From Eremophila alpestris peregrina (lineage: Eukaryota > Chordata > Aves > Passeriformes > Alaudidae): DNA of 64,000 bases. The DNA is taken from contig WMCF01000003.1 in the NCBI GenBank assembly GCA_009792885.1, positions 12,140,465-12,204,464 of the forward strand, in the 5' to 3' direction. Shown piece after piece: positions 26,896-54,355 of the stretch; the stretch's first letter is position 1; every line of letters starts with the position of its first letter. A model generated the notes under the pieces. It was not told the DNA's origin. It worked only from the letters and a program-made list of their open reading frames with translations, and made no database searches. The position numbers and the translations under genes are program-made.

Positions 26896-29886
26896 CAAGT
26901 GAGGTGACATGCTAAGAACAACATAGACACTCACCACTAATAAAATTAGGATAATCTTTCAACATTTACTGCCTGAAGGCCCTTTACTTAACTCTTCCAA
27001 TGCCAGCATGTTTCTAATAATACCAAACACAGACTGGATTAACCCTTTTGATGCCAAAGAGCAGCCACGTAGCAGAGAGACTGTCCTCTGTAAAAAGACA
27101 AAATGCCCACAACTTTTTATTTGGTTCAAACTGTAAGAATTATGGATGGATTCTTCCAGGTAATAAATAGATCTATCTCATGCAGAGAAAGTCTGCAAAA
27201 AACAGTCATCACTCACCCAAATTCTTTCCATCTCCTCCCTCCCCAAAATAAAATACAATTAAAATTAAAAAAAAAAAGAAAAAAAAAACAAACAAAAAAA
27301 ACCACCCACAGGATGCACATCATATACTCAAGGCAAAAGCAGAGACCCCTGGAAAGAGTGCTCTCAAAAGCCAGAAGAGACTGACTGTAGGATGAATCAA
27401 TCTCTGCTGCCACCAGGCATTAGTGGAGAAGACTGTAAGTTGCTAATGTAACCCAAGACTCTCTAATGAGCTCCCATTTCCAAGAAGTCCTTTGGGGCAA
27501 GTGGGATACTTGAAACAGCATTTGTGGAAGCTAGTGGCAAAACTGCAGGAAAACCAACTTGACCCAAGTAAGTAACTGCACTGGAATAGCTCAAGAGGGC
27601 ATCTATCCTTCTTGGCATTGTCTGGGACCAGCTCACTGCCGGCTCAGGAATTACAAGGTGAATTTCCCCCGCCCCCCCCTCAAGAAAGCCAAAGAAAAAC
27701 TCAAGACAGGCCCCAGTCTCTTTACTCTTTCCCAGGACTGAGAGGGTGAGAGCAATCCAGAGCCATCTCCAATGGGAATTCTGCTGGTGCTGTAGAATAA
27801 TCTTTCAGCTGCCAGCTGCTGAAGGGAACAGTGATTTGCCACTGGATGTCGGCTTCCCTTTGGAAGGCCCAGATGAGCACAAAGGGAAACATGCTAGCAA
27901 TGTTTTTCCCTGCTAGACTGGACAGCACTAGTGAATGATTTGGCCCTCAGAGGCTGTTCCTCTTCTGCAGAAATGAACAACAGGTTTGTTGAAATCATAT
28001 GTATTGGCAGAAACCTGTTTCCAAAGGAAAGTTGGTGTAGTAATCATCAACTGCTTTTTCTGATGCTTAGCTGTAGCTAAGAGTAACATGACAAGGGATC
28101 AGAGACTCTGAAAAGCAAGATCCCTGGATATGGATACAAGGGATTTCTTTATATCAAGCATGGCTCAAGGAACTTTCCTAATTTTTAAGGAATTCCTGGG
28201 GCAGAGTGGTGATACAGGTGTGAGAAAACTTCCTCCCTAAAGGTGGAATGAAGATGGCAGACCAACCAAAGGAATCATTTTTAAGCAGGCAAATCATATG
28301 CTATACCAGCACTTAAGCTGCAATATACTACATAAACATTTGATCCACAGTAAAGCCTATGGCCAGCCAATAGACATAATGCCAATATGCTGTTTAGCAG
28401 TCAAGCTCTCCCTATCATTAGCTGTTGAATCTGCAGCAGTTCATGCTGGGTCTTGTACAGCTCCAATTTAATCCCATAGCAAAAAATTCTTGTGACTCAT
28501 TTTGGAGTTGGATCACACCCTATGCCATGGCTGCTTTCTATCAGCAGTAAGATTACAAATGTATAAACAATTCTTACAAATAGGAGACAAAACCAAACCA
28601 CTGTACCAGAAACAATCGTTGCAAGTTCCTAGAATCGCATTGGGTACAACACCAGGTCATCAGGCAGATGAGGGGAGCTAGCTCTGTGCCAAGCAATGGG
28701 CCATGTGAGAGACATGAAATCACATATCTGTTCTGCTCTTTAAGCATGGCAAATATCATGGAGGGAAGCAGCCTGCAGCATGAGAATAGTCAAAGCAACT
28801 CTAGCCCTGAAGGCTTCTCCCTTCTCCAGTGTTGGGATCTTGCAAGGCTAGTTGGATGTCAGCCCTGTCCATTGGCTCTGCTGGGCATGTGGGGGAAAAA
28901 GACAGGCAAAATGCTGCAGATGTAAGAGAAACATCTCATGGTGAGACCATATCGTAAGGCCTTATAGAGTCACTGGCAGAAGCTTACCATCTACTTATCT
29001 TTATCTTGTTTACAAAGCAAAACAAGAATGGAGTTCACCTTAAACTCAGGACTAAAAAAAATCAAAAAAGGTAAAAACAAAAGAAAAAATCAACTCTTGA
29101 GTCAAGATCCCAGAGTGACAGCAGGCAATTTTTACCCAACGTTTAGCACTGGAGCCTTGACTCTTACACCTTCTGGAGTCACTTATTCTTCTAATGAGCA
29201 CATGTAAAACACTATCATAACAGAATGACAGCCTTTGACACTCACTCAGCATGGATGCAGATGACCACACATAAGGCGCAATGCAGTAGGAAATAAAACA
29301 AAAAACCCTGAAATAATAATCAAACCTCCTGAACCTTGAGAAAGTTTCTCTGTATATAGATATATAGATGCAGAAGAGGTTTTGCAGTTCAGATATCTCT
29401 ATTTACCATTCAAAATTCAGATTTTCAGAAGCAGAAACAAATCTGTACAAGCAAGCATTTCAAAAAACATTTTCTGTCTAATTCAGCGTTTGCTTCTACT
29501 TTATATAATTTAGCAGTTTCACAACTTCACATGAAGTCCCTTTCTCAGATAAAACTACAGGTTAAACTCTCCATCTTTAACCCAACTCAAACAACTGCAC
29601 TGCAGCTGGAGAGTATGTCTGTCATTATATTTACTTACACCACACAAAAATAAACTGTAGATAACCAAATTTGTAAAGGAATTGGCAGAACTAATCAATT
29701 GTTATTACAAAGCTTGTTTGAAGATTAGATATTTCGCTTTGAAATAACAATAAAATGCAGCTAAGTGGGTTAGGAAAAGGAAATACCGTCTCCCTAACTT
29801 ACAGCTGATTATACTGCAAGTCTGCCACTCCATGTTTACTCTAAGGCAGATGTACTGATATAATGAAAAAAGCTGGAGTTATTTTA

Positions 29887-45739
<15,853 letters not shown>

Positions 45740-46143
45740 CAGTCTGCGCTCCAATAAACTCCTGGATGTGTCGTATATTTAATATCCCAGTCCAGCAAAG
45801 AAAGTGATTTAGAGTGAAGAAGATTCCTTTTTTTTTTTTTTTTTGCAACCCACTTATAGACTTCTCCTATGCTCCAATATGGGTAAATAATAATAATAAT
45901 AACAATAACAACAACAATATATAAAAAACCAGTCAAGAACCACGATGAGTTTCTGTGTTTTCTTCTTTTTTTCTGTCTCTTTCTCTTTCCTTTTTCTGTC
46001 TCTCTTTTTCCTTTTTTCTTTCTCTACGCAAAAAAAAAAAAAAAAAAAAAATTGTCAAGCCCCCAAACTGAAGGTTACGATCGGCCCGTCAGCAACCCAC
46101 ATGTAACCAAACTGTCGTGTCTCATGGCTTTTTGCCACTCCAG

Positions 46144-46153
46144 CTGTCAATCA
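46144..46153 (-). promoter_or_regulatory. PBX-MEIS composite binding site TGATTGACAG
   Basis: Minus strand reads exactly TGATTGACAG, the heterodimer consensus for PBX with MEIS or PREP, about 405 nt upstream of the MEIS2 start codon. Flanks are TGAT- and TGTCA-rich (46,100-46,200). Occupancy and autoregulation are inference. Confidence 0.5.
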
Positions 46154-46397
46154 AAGCCAGGGAATGTCAAGGTAGTGAATGAATGATGGTTGATGATGAT
46201 GAAGAAGAGAGGAGGAATCTTTTTAACCCCGGTTTCTTCTTCCAGTAACTCCGTGCTCGGGTTTTGCCTTTTAGGATCGCTTATAGGGTTGTTGGTTTGG
46301 TTTTGTTTTGTTTTTTTCAAAGTACTGTGAAGGGGGGTGGGGAAAGATGCGAAGAAAAATTGAATAGTTTGCAAAGCCCGGACTTCCCCCTCTCTCC

Positions 46398-46421
46398 TTT
46401 TTTTTTTTTTTTTTTTTTTTT
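46398..46421 (+). repeat. T24 homopolymer in MEIS2 5' region
   Basis: Uninterrupted run of 24 T on the plus strand, A24 in the MEIS2 transcript direction if transcribed. Confidence 0.9.
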
Positions 46422-46601
46422 CCTCCCGGCAGGTATTTTGTCTCCCTCTCTCCCTCACTCCCTGGGATGAGTGAGTGTCAGTAAGTGTTGGCAGGTTGGC
46501 TGCCGGCTGCCTTATAGAAGAGGCTCAGTTTTGCGGCGCTGATCGGCGGGAGAATGAAGTGACGGAACCCGGAAGTAGTGGTGGCCATAGCCAGTCCTGC
46601 A

Positions 46602-46690
46602 GCGCGGCGGCGGCGGCGGCGGGGAGCGGCGGCGGGGAGCGGCGGCGGCGGGGAGCGGCGGGGCGCGGCGGCGGGCGCGGGCGCGGGGCG
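46602..46690 (+). repeat. CGG-rich imperfect tandem repeat
   Basis: Starts as (CGG) units and continues as three to four copies of a GGCGGGGAGC-type unit. Many G-runs of 3-4 on the plus strand give G-quadruplex potential opposite the MEIS2 template direction. Confidence 0.8.
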
Positions 46691-46806
46691 GCGGGACGCC
46701 CCAGCCGGCGGAGCGCCGGGGATGCGCAGCGCGGCGGCGGGGCGGCCGCGGCGCCGCGCGGGGGGAGCCGCGCAGCAGCCCCTGCCCCGAGCGAAGCACG
46801 GCGTGT

Positions 46807-46926
46807 AGGAAGGAGCGAGCGAGCGTGCGAGCGAGAGGGAGGGAGGGAGGGAGCGAGGGAGGGAGGAGGGAGGGAGGGAGCGAGGGAGGGAGCGAGGGAG
46901 GGAGGCAGGGGAGGAAGGACAGGGAG
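46807..46926 (+). repeat. GAGG/GAGC purine-rich tandem tract
   Basis: About 120 nt of nearly pure purine built from GGGA and GCGA tetramers, first (GAGC) then (GGGA) with interspersed GAGCGAGG units. Mirror symmetry makes triplex (H-DNA) formation possible. Confidence 0.85.
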
Positions 46927-47889
46927 AGTGCGTGTGTGCGAGAAGGGGGGGAGAGGCAGGCGAAACTGCAGAGAGCGAGAAGAAAAGTGCGGTAGAAGCC
47001 CGGCCCCGGGTCGGTCTGCGCTTAAGATTATTTGAGCGACAAAATACCTTCCGATTACCCGCGGTGTCGGGCGTCTGGCGGCGCGCGGGGCCGCTCGGTC
47101 AGGTCGCCGGCTGTCGCCGCTGCCGCGCGCGGTGCGCGAGCCCGGGGGCAGCGGGAGCTACAGCGCGCGGGGGGGCCGCGCGAAGTTGCTGTGCCCCCGG
47201 CGGCGAGGCTGCTCCGGCCCGGCGCTCCCGGCTCCGCCAGCGCGCCCCAGCGCTGCCGGCCGCGCTCCTGCCCTCCGACTACTCATTGTGCCGCTCTAAA
47301 AATTAATTTTCCAGGGCATGGAGAGAACGCCTCGTTCAAACCGCGTTGGGCACTGCTCTTCATTAAGTGATCGCTGCTATCAAACACTCTCTGGATGTCT
47401 TGAAGGGGGGGGGGGAGGGCGGGGAGAGGCGGAGGGAAGAGGGGGAAATCCCTTTTAGTTTTGCGATTAGGCTGCCAGGCTTTGTAAAGGGCTTAAAAAC
47501 AAAGTCATGCTCGGTCTTTTGTAGGAGAGATCCAGATGTTATGTAGGTTTCTGTTTGCATGTTCGTTTTGAGCGGATCCGGCGGTGAGCGCAGTATTTAC
47601 GTGTGTGTGTTGCTGGACTTTACCGTTTATCGACGTTGCGCTTGTGGAATGTATGCTGGAGTATTAGCTCGGTAATGCCTTCTAATGGTAGTGCTAATTA
47701 CAGCGGGGTTATTTAGCAAATTAAGTGAGATGATGCACCCCCCCCCCCACCCTCGAGTACCAAATGAACTTTTCCGAACACACAGGCACACACACGCGTT
47801 AATTTTGGTGCATTTCTCTCGCCCAATCACTTCGCTGAAGCTACACCATGCCTTACCTCAGAGCAGTCAATTACCAAAGCTACCCAGGA

Positions 47890-47899
47890 TCATCAATCA
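47890..47899 (-). promoter_or_regulatory. PBX-HOX type site TGATTGATGA
   Basis: Minus strand reads TGATTGATGA, matching the PBX-HOX heterodimer consensus TGATNNATKR at every position. It lies about 2.15 kb upstream of the MEIS2 ATG, just beyond the CpG island. Confidence 0.35.
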
Positions 47900-48009
47900 T
47901 GGGGGATGCTTGAAGTTTAGGGGAGGAGCGATGGTCAAACTATCGATTGCTGCAGTTTTGTCCTCCCCAACCCCCCACCCTCGTTCACGGTCCCCTGCAC
48001 ATAAAATCT

Positions 48010-48420
48010 AAAACAGACTATCCCGTTAATAGTGGAATTTATCAATGATTATGTACCCGGTTGTGAATGTGGCCTCTTACATAGACGGCTCTTGAAAGTC
48101 ACGGCAGAAAATACAGTATTCCGTTAGATTTTGGTTTGCTTTGCTTTTCGTGGTGATGACGATGCTTTTCAGAGGTTTGGGTTTTTTTAACTTTAAGAAA
48201 ATGACTCAAGGGGTAGTTACAGATATTTGGCCTGATTTTAATAGGCGAAGGGAATGAGCTCCAGAGGTCAATAAACCCCTCCAAAATGATGAATGATTGA
48301 GTACCTGTGATGATGATAGTGATTACCGGAGCAATTAAACAGTTTGATTAAATGAGCCATCATAACAATGATGTCTGCGGGAAATCAGCCCTCACGTATA
48401 AAGAAAGATAGTGTGGAGAG
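48010..48420. promoter_or_regulatory. Candidate regulatory element about 2.3-2.7 kb upstream, rich in TGAT cores
   Basis: TGAT/ATCA occurs repeatedly, including TGAATGATTGAG (48,290-48,301), TGATGATGATAGTGATTACC (48,308-48,327) and AGTTTGATTAAATGAG. TGAT is the PBX half site. Also CAATTAAAC at 48,332. Confidence 0.3.
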
Positions 48421-50769
48421 CTGACAAACGCCAGTGGGCATTCCTGCATGTTCCGCTAGCGCCGAGCCCTGCAGAGCAGGGCTGTATTTACCAATATGAG
48501 GCGAATACGGAGAAAAGTCCCTCTCCTACTTTTAGCCAGAATTGCACCCTGCTTAAAACCCGCCAGAAGCCGGAGAGCAGAAACGGGTTTTTTTTTCCTA
48601 GAGGATCTCCTCCAAGATTAAAGCTAGTCCTAAGAGCAACCGAATTGCTGTGGCTGACTTTCACGGGACTGTAAAGAGAGGTGAGTAGAAGAGCCCTTAG
48701 TATGTAGATCTCTTTCAAGCAGTGGTTAAGTCAATTCATTTCGCAGTGAAAAAGCCAGTCTTCTTGTGCAGTATTTTATACTCTGTCGTATAAATCGGTA
48801 ACGTAATTCAAGATATTCATGGTAATGAATGCTTGGCTAATCCTTTGGGTGCGCGGAGACCTACAGAGCAGTAGGTTATGCAAATCCTTTCCTACTTTTA
48901 CAGCTGTAGTTTTCTAGCAGATTTTTTTTAAGAGATCTAGTCATCGGTGAATGTTATTTGGGGTTTTTTTTCCTTCTTTCTTCCCCCTCCCTTCCCCCCA
49001 CCCCCCCCGCGCCCCAAAGATGCCAGATTTCTCAACTTGCATGGAATAATTTGCTTGTGATGCAGCCAGCTTAGAGGACGTGGTTCAAATATTTGTAGCT
49101 TCCAAACTTGTTTTTTAACCGTGGCAGTGCAAACCCAGAGCCTTGTCTCTTGAGATATACAAATGTGTCTCTTTTAGAATAGTTTCAGTATCACCAAAGA
49201 AGAGGTCTTTCCTTATAAACTGGCTGTGCAAAAGTACTCTAGTTGCATTTAGAGCTCCTTGCGTTTCTTCAGACCTCAAGCTGTAAGGGAAGTTCATCAG
49301 TTTTCTTCTCAAAAAGAAGTTAGATTACTTGGCTCCCATAGAAGAAATTATTTTATTGCTTAGAATATAATTTTAAATTTTTTTTTGCCAATTCTATTTT
49401 TCACAGAAGTCTGTGTTGATCTCAGCTCTCTTGACTAAGACATTCTGAGAAAACAGATTAAAATCTATGCTGAAAAAAAGCAGCCAAAGACTTTTGCAGT
49501 ATTCAGTGCTGCTCCTTTCAATTGTTTAATTTTTTTCCCCCTCCTAAACTAATTAACCCCCTGCGTTGTCTCGCCCTGCTGTGCATGTTTGTAATCTGGG
49601 ACAGGGATCAACTTTTGAAAATTATTTTTACTTGATAGAAAGTGAAATTTCATATAGTAAATGAAGATCTTTCATGTTCCTCCTCTGTCTTTTTTTTCTT
49701 CCACGTGAAAAGAGTTGAAGCCTTTTTCCTCATCACTATCCCAGTGGATTAAAGCACACAGAGAACGTGGTTTATAAAGCGCTACAGTTTAGCCATTAAA
49801 AAGGGATCTCAATTTAGCGCCCTTAAGTGAATGTACTCATCTATTAACAAAGATGCTGTTGGGAGCTCGGAGGAAAATGGGATACGTACGTGCAGAGGGT
49901 GAGGGCTTTTACATACTTAGGTGATTTTTTGTTTACACCCCCCCCCAACCGGTGACATTTCTTTTAAAAAAATAGGGAAAATTAAAATGGCTAATTTCCA
50001 TTTCTCCTGCATCTCTTTTAGATCGAGGGCTCTTTTCAGGAAAAGTGTGAGATACAAGTCGGGGTGGTGTNTGATGTTTTGGGTTTTTTTCTCCTTTTTT
50101 TTTTTTTTTTTTTTTGATATATTGTCTCAAAAGTCCAAAGAGAAATGAGGTGTCCGGTATGGAAGTGCATCTCAGTCAACCGCCAGCTCCTTTTGCCGAG
50201 GCTGGAAATGGTTTTAACAGGCGGTAAAATTTCATCTTGTGGTGTCAAATTGGGGTCAGTTTGGGGTTAGCGCTCTCAGTGTCCGAGCAGGAGCTGTCCA
50301 GCTGTGTGGGGATTCATTAAGGGCAAAAGATCCGTTTCAAGAAAAACAATACAAAGACAATCAGAGGGCTAAAGATCCTCTTCAAATCGCATTTTACAAG
50401 TGCACCAGAACAAATATGGATGCTGAAACCTATTCCCTTCAAACTCCCAAATCGGCTTCTTAGCCCTCGGAGGGAGCGAGAGAGAAAATCCTCTAAAAGT
50501 TAAGAAGAGTCTGTTTTCAATCAGCCTTTCCGAAGTGTGGCATCTTAGTCCTTTGCTGGCTTTGAGACATGCCTCTCTTGCTCGCTCGTTACATCTCTCC
50601 CTCCCTCCCTCTCTCTCTTTTTCCACAGCCTTGCAAAAGCGTATGGAACAACAGGTAATATTTCAGATTTCAAGAATAAATCCCACCGGAGACCTGAAAC
50701 TGCTGTTTTGCACGCGCGTGTGCTCCTAGCACAAGATTTAATGCAAATAGAAAGTTTTCAGGGGGAAAA
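48421..50769. other. Upstream flank without supported genes
   Basis: Mixed AT-rich sequence with C-runs (48,985-49,013), T-runs (50,093-50,115) and the only ambiguous base of the window (N at 50,071). A stretch at 49,750-49,870 is complex and could be regulatory. No gene supported. Confidence 0.6.
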
Positions 50770-51330
50770 AAAGCCATGCTTGCACGAAATCCTATTGGAC
50801 CCTGTAGGAAATTTTGAGCTCTCCTTGTAGGTGATCCTCCAGTCCGATGGGTAATTTAGGCTAGATTTACTTTCCGGTTCTTAGCATTTGTGGAAAGCAC
50901 CTATTGCTAATCTGGTTTATTAAATTCGCATGGTTTAAATCCTCTTAACGTCCCTACATCTGTTAGGACAATTGACGCCTTGCTACAGGGACAAATAACT
51001 TGAACCTTAATCTTGTTTGTAACTTTATTCAATGTTTGTTTGTTTGTGTGCTGAGTTCAAGTGTTTTGGGTGATGCCATTGTGTTCGGTAAGATGTAAAC
51101 TGCATTTAAAAGCAAAACACCTCATAGACGGGTCAAAGATATAATGGAACACAGTGAAAAATTTAGCATATTCGAACCGGCTTTTTTATCTCGAACTATT
51201 ATTCTAGGCAATGTATCATAATTAATGAAGAAAGCAATCTGCCTGTTAAAATGTGGATGCGGGACATCACCGTGACACCGTAGTGAAATTCACGTGAATT
51301 TTACTTTTTGTTTTGCTTGCAAGGCGAAGT
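50770..51330. promoter_or_regulatory. Candidate conserved noncoding element upstream of MEIS2
   Basis: Long complex stretch lacking homopolymers, with TAATTTAGGCTAG, GCTAATCTGGTTTATTAAA and ATCATAATTAATGAAG. Open frames are absent. Confidence 0.3.
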
Positions 51331-51839
51331 GTGGAGTTTAAATAATGCATTTGTATTTTTGTAGTCGGGATTGTGCCACAGTTAAATTCCTACCCCCAAA
51401 CCCGCTCTTTACCACACTCTCCTTTGCCCTTACGGTTGCTTTTTACAACTTCAGTCACTTTTTATTCGTCTCAGCACTCTTTGATTCGCCTCCGACTTCC
51501 CGCAGCTGCATGATTTTCGAGATCCCATCTCGGGTGCCCCTGTGAAATCATGCACGTTTTAGCTTCTGCAGATCACTGGGTTCATTTAGCTCCTCACCCT
51601 GATCCCCCATCCTGCCAGTAGTGTACTTCGCTTTTCAGCAATGCATTATTATTTGTCGAAAATCTTTCTAGTCCTGAAAGTCAATGGTAGCCCATCACGG
51701 TGAACTTTTCTTGACCTCGACTGCGGTATGACCGAGATCTTTGGGAGCTGGATTAGGAGGAGGTTCATTTACTTACCTGTTAACTCCGCTTTTTACTCTT
51801 TCTTCCACCCCTCGGCCCTCTTTTTGTTTTTAGAGGGGA

Positions 51840-52170
51840 AAACCCCAACTCCGCAGGACGCAGGAAGGACCCGGTGCCGTCCTGCCCTGGCGCCCCCTTT
51901 GTGCCGGTCGGTGCCCGGGACGCGGGGCCGTGGCCCGGCGCTGGCGGGCTGCCCCGGCGGGCTCGGAGCCGGCCGAGCGGCGCTGCCATCAGCGGCCCTC
52001 TAGCGCTATCTGGCGGGGCTCCAGCACCAGCCGCACAGCCGCGCTCGGCCCGGCCCGCCGCCGGACACGGCGCTCGCTCCGCGCCCGCAGGGCTCTGCTC
52101 CCCGCCTCAGCCGCTCCCGCGGGACGCTGATGTGGCTCAGCTCCGCGTTCCATCCCTGAGGGGCGAAACC
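51840..52170. promoter_or_regulatory. Isolated CpG island about 6.1-6.4 kb upstream of MEIS2 ATG
   Basis: About 330 nt of GC-rich, CpG-dense sequence flanked by AT-rich DNA. Open frames exist on both strands but no protein family is recognised. Could be an alternative MEIS2 promoter or the start of a noncoding transcript. Confidence 0.45.
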
Positions 52171-53159
52171 CGCCCTGGGAAGGGACGCAGAGATGAACCC
52201 CTTCGCCTTGGTCCGGTTTGTGGCATGCGGGTGGGTGTGAAGCTCTAAAGTCAGAGATTTTTTTTTTTTTTTTAACGTTTTATTTCATTTAGGCTGGAAT
52301 GTTTGTAAAAGTGAAGACCATAAACAGTCGACATGTGTATTTCCATCACACACCAGAGGAAAAAAAAAAAAAAAAGAAGAAAAAGGGAAAACAACCACAA
52401 ACCTGTCAGGGCTTCCCATTAACACTGCTTGCACTGGTTAGTTAAAAATCTAGTTTGCAATTTGTCGAAGAAGTCCGAAGCATGGAAAAAAAAATTATCC
52501 TTCCAGTATGACATGGTAACTAAAAGGACAGTTAGGGCAAACTAAATGGCTTTAGTGTGATATCAGAGAATCCGCAAAGGCTTCAAACTCTGCTCAGAGC
52601 TCTACTCCAGCTCACACAAAATATCCCCTTTTGTTCTCCAGCTGCCTATAAAACTCCAGAACAGGAGCGCTCTCATTTTTGCACTGGAGTTCTCGGTCCG
52701 GAGAGAACAATATACTCCTACCTCTTTTGAAATGATCCGGAGACTCTCACAACACACAGACAATCACTCGAAGCACGAAATTCCGTTGGTTTTTTTTTTT
52801 GTTTTTTTTTTTTTTTTTTAAGAACTGCTAGGCCCATTGTTTGGAGTGGGATTCAGGGCACAGCCCAAAGAGAAAAGGAAAAAAAAAAAATCTTGAGAGC
52901 CCGGTTGGGTATTGCACAGAGAGAGAGCTGACAAAATATTATCGCATGTTTCCTAGAAGTACATGGTGAGAGCCGGCGGTGTGTTCCCGAAAAGAGGTTG
53001 CTTTTCATTTCCACCACCACCCCCTCCAAGATTGTGATCGTCTTTGTATGTCTTTCTTTTGATCCCACAAAGAGAATGCAATATACATATATGTGTTTGC
53101 TCTCCATACAAGAAATGCCATACAATGGAATATGCGCCTGGTTAGTCCTCATAATGCTT

Positions 53160-53430
53160 AGTTTTGCTGTAATTAATTGAAAACAGTTATTAGGTCGTCA
53201 CTGGCAATAGCGTAAATAATTGCAGCAGATTTTTACTTAAAATTGACCGGTCATAGAGTGATAGATCGATTCGAGGTATAAAAATGATGTATCAAAACAT
53301 CAATGTCGATTATTTGAAATATTGTAGTCGAATCTTTTTATTGCTTCATCGGTTAAGTGTCTGAAAGTGCTGTGTTCCAACATATATTTATGTTGTCAAT
53401 ACTGTCAAAACTGTCAGTTTTATTACAGTG
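53160..53430. promoter_or_regulatory. Candidate enhancer with clustered MEIS half sites
   Basis: AT-rich unique sequence with CTGTAATTAATTG, GCGTAAATAATTGC, ATCGATT-type motifs and the three TGTCA repeats at its right end. Confidence 0.35.
53393..53416 (-). promoter_or_regulatory. Three MEIS half sites at 9-bp spacing
   Basis: TGTCA occurs at 53,394, 53,403 and 53,412 on the plus strand, so the minus strand carries three directly repeated TGACA cores, two of them full TGACAG, at exact 9-bp periodicity. The surrounding 53.16-53.43 kb is AT-rich and non-repetitive. Confidence 0.3.
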
Positions 53431-54297
53431 GATTTGTAATACATTTCGGATTTGCTCATTTACATAAAATGTCCACCTCAGATACCCCTCCTTTTCTCCA
53501 TCTCTGGAAATCTCTGTCAGTTTAATGAAAGGATTCAAGACTCATACCTGAAGAGGGAAGGAAGGGAAAAAAAAAAGAAGAAGAAGAAACAGAAAAAAAA
53601 AAGGAGGTTTTGCTCCATTATGTCCAATTTTAACATCCGTTTGGAAAGCTTGGGCTACTTCTGACTCGCCAAAGAGGGAATTCCTTCCCCCCTCCCTCCC
53701 CCTCCCCTGGCCCCGCTTATTTCCCCAGTAGAATTTAAACGCTTTTCTACTCTCACACCTAGATTAAACTCTCCAGGAGAATTGGAAAATTGTACATGGA
53801 TACAGTAACAAGCCAAAGCACACCTGTGAATGCCGCAACCTTCCCAAAGAGAGCAACAATCCCCCGAACCACGCACACACACGCAGGGGCTTGAATCCTG
53901 CTAGAAAGAAGGAGACAAAAGGAGCAATAAAGATGTGTGTGATCCTTTCCTAACGGTTTGGAGCCCAAAGGAAAAAAGCAAACTCTAAGCAGTATTGGGC
54001 ATTTGATGCCCCCCGCCCCTGTTTTATCAGGGTCTGATCGATGTGATTATTCCCTTTAACTGTAAGCAGTGATTTTTTATTAGCATGATCTCAGGCAACT
54101 CTCTAATTTTCTCCAAGAGACCAGCTGAGGGATGGAGAAAGTCGGGAATAAATAAAGAAATCCATTTGCACTATAAACTCTCTTCGATGGAAAGAACAGT
54201 GAAATTAGGCAAGTAACTTTATTCCCCACCCCTTTGGACGGGAGTGTTTTAAAGGTGTTGGTGAGATGGACCTGAGGGGTGTGTGGGTTGGTTTCTT

Positions 54298-54355
54298 TCC
54301 CTCTCCCCCTTCCCCCTTCCCACCCCCCACCACCTCCCCCCACCCCCCCTCTCCC
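54298..54355 (+). repeat. C-rich tract upstream of MEIS2
   Basis: Repeated runs of 4-7 C separated by A, T or TT. Opposite strand has G-quadruplex potential. Confidence 0.8.

Larger units (their letters stand above)
45740..46660 (-). promoter_or_regulatory. MEIS2: MEIS2 5' leader and TATA-less CpG promoter region (limits approximate)
   Basis: The stretch upstream of the ATG lacks a TATA box at a suitable place and enters a CpG island near 46,500. An ETS-type CCGGAAGT (46,569-46,576, plus-strand reading) sits next to a YY1-like GGCCATAG (46,583-46,590) and a TGACG half CRE (46,559-46,563), a combination typical of CpG-island promoters. The transcription start is inferred to lie somewhere in 46.1-46.6 kb; nothing in the sequence fixes it. 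The proximal leader holds long T- and A-runs (for example A at 46,030-46,051 and T at 46,398-46,421 on the plus strand). Confidence 0.5.
46540..47300. promoter_or_regulatory. CpG island at the MEIS2 promoter
   Basis: Dense CpG and GC through 46,540-46,800 and 47,040-47,280, joined by a GA-rich tract. It sits directly upstream of the MEIS2 leader. The open frames on both strands across it are poly-Gly/Ala/Arg composition artefacts. Confidence 0.75.

Noticed and set aside
46475..47306. Frames of 95-186 codons in the promoter CpG island
   Set aside because: Low-complexity Gly/Ala/Arg and Glu/Gly repeats produced by CGG and GGGA tracts.
50071..50071. Ambiguous base N
   Set aside because: A single uncalled base near a T-run; a sequencing or assembly uncertainty, not biology.
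51728..52248. Overlapping plus-strand frames of 66-124 codons in the CpG island
   Set aside because: No family resemblance; Pro/Ala/Arg-rich as expected from GC content.
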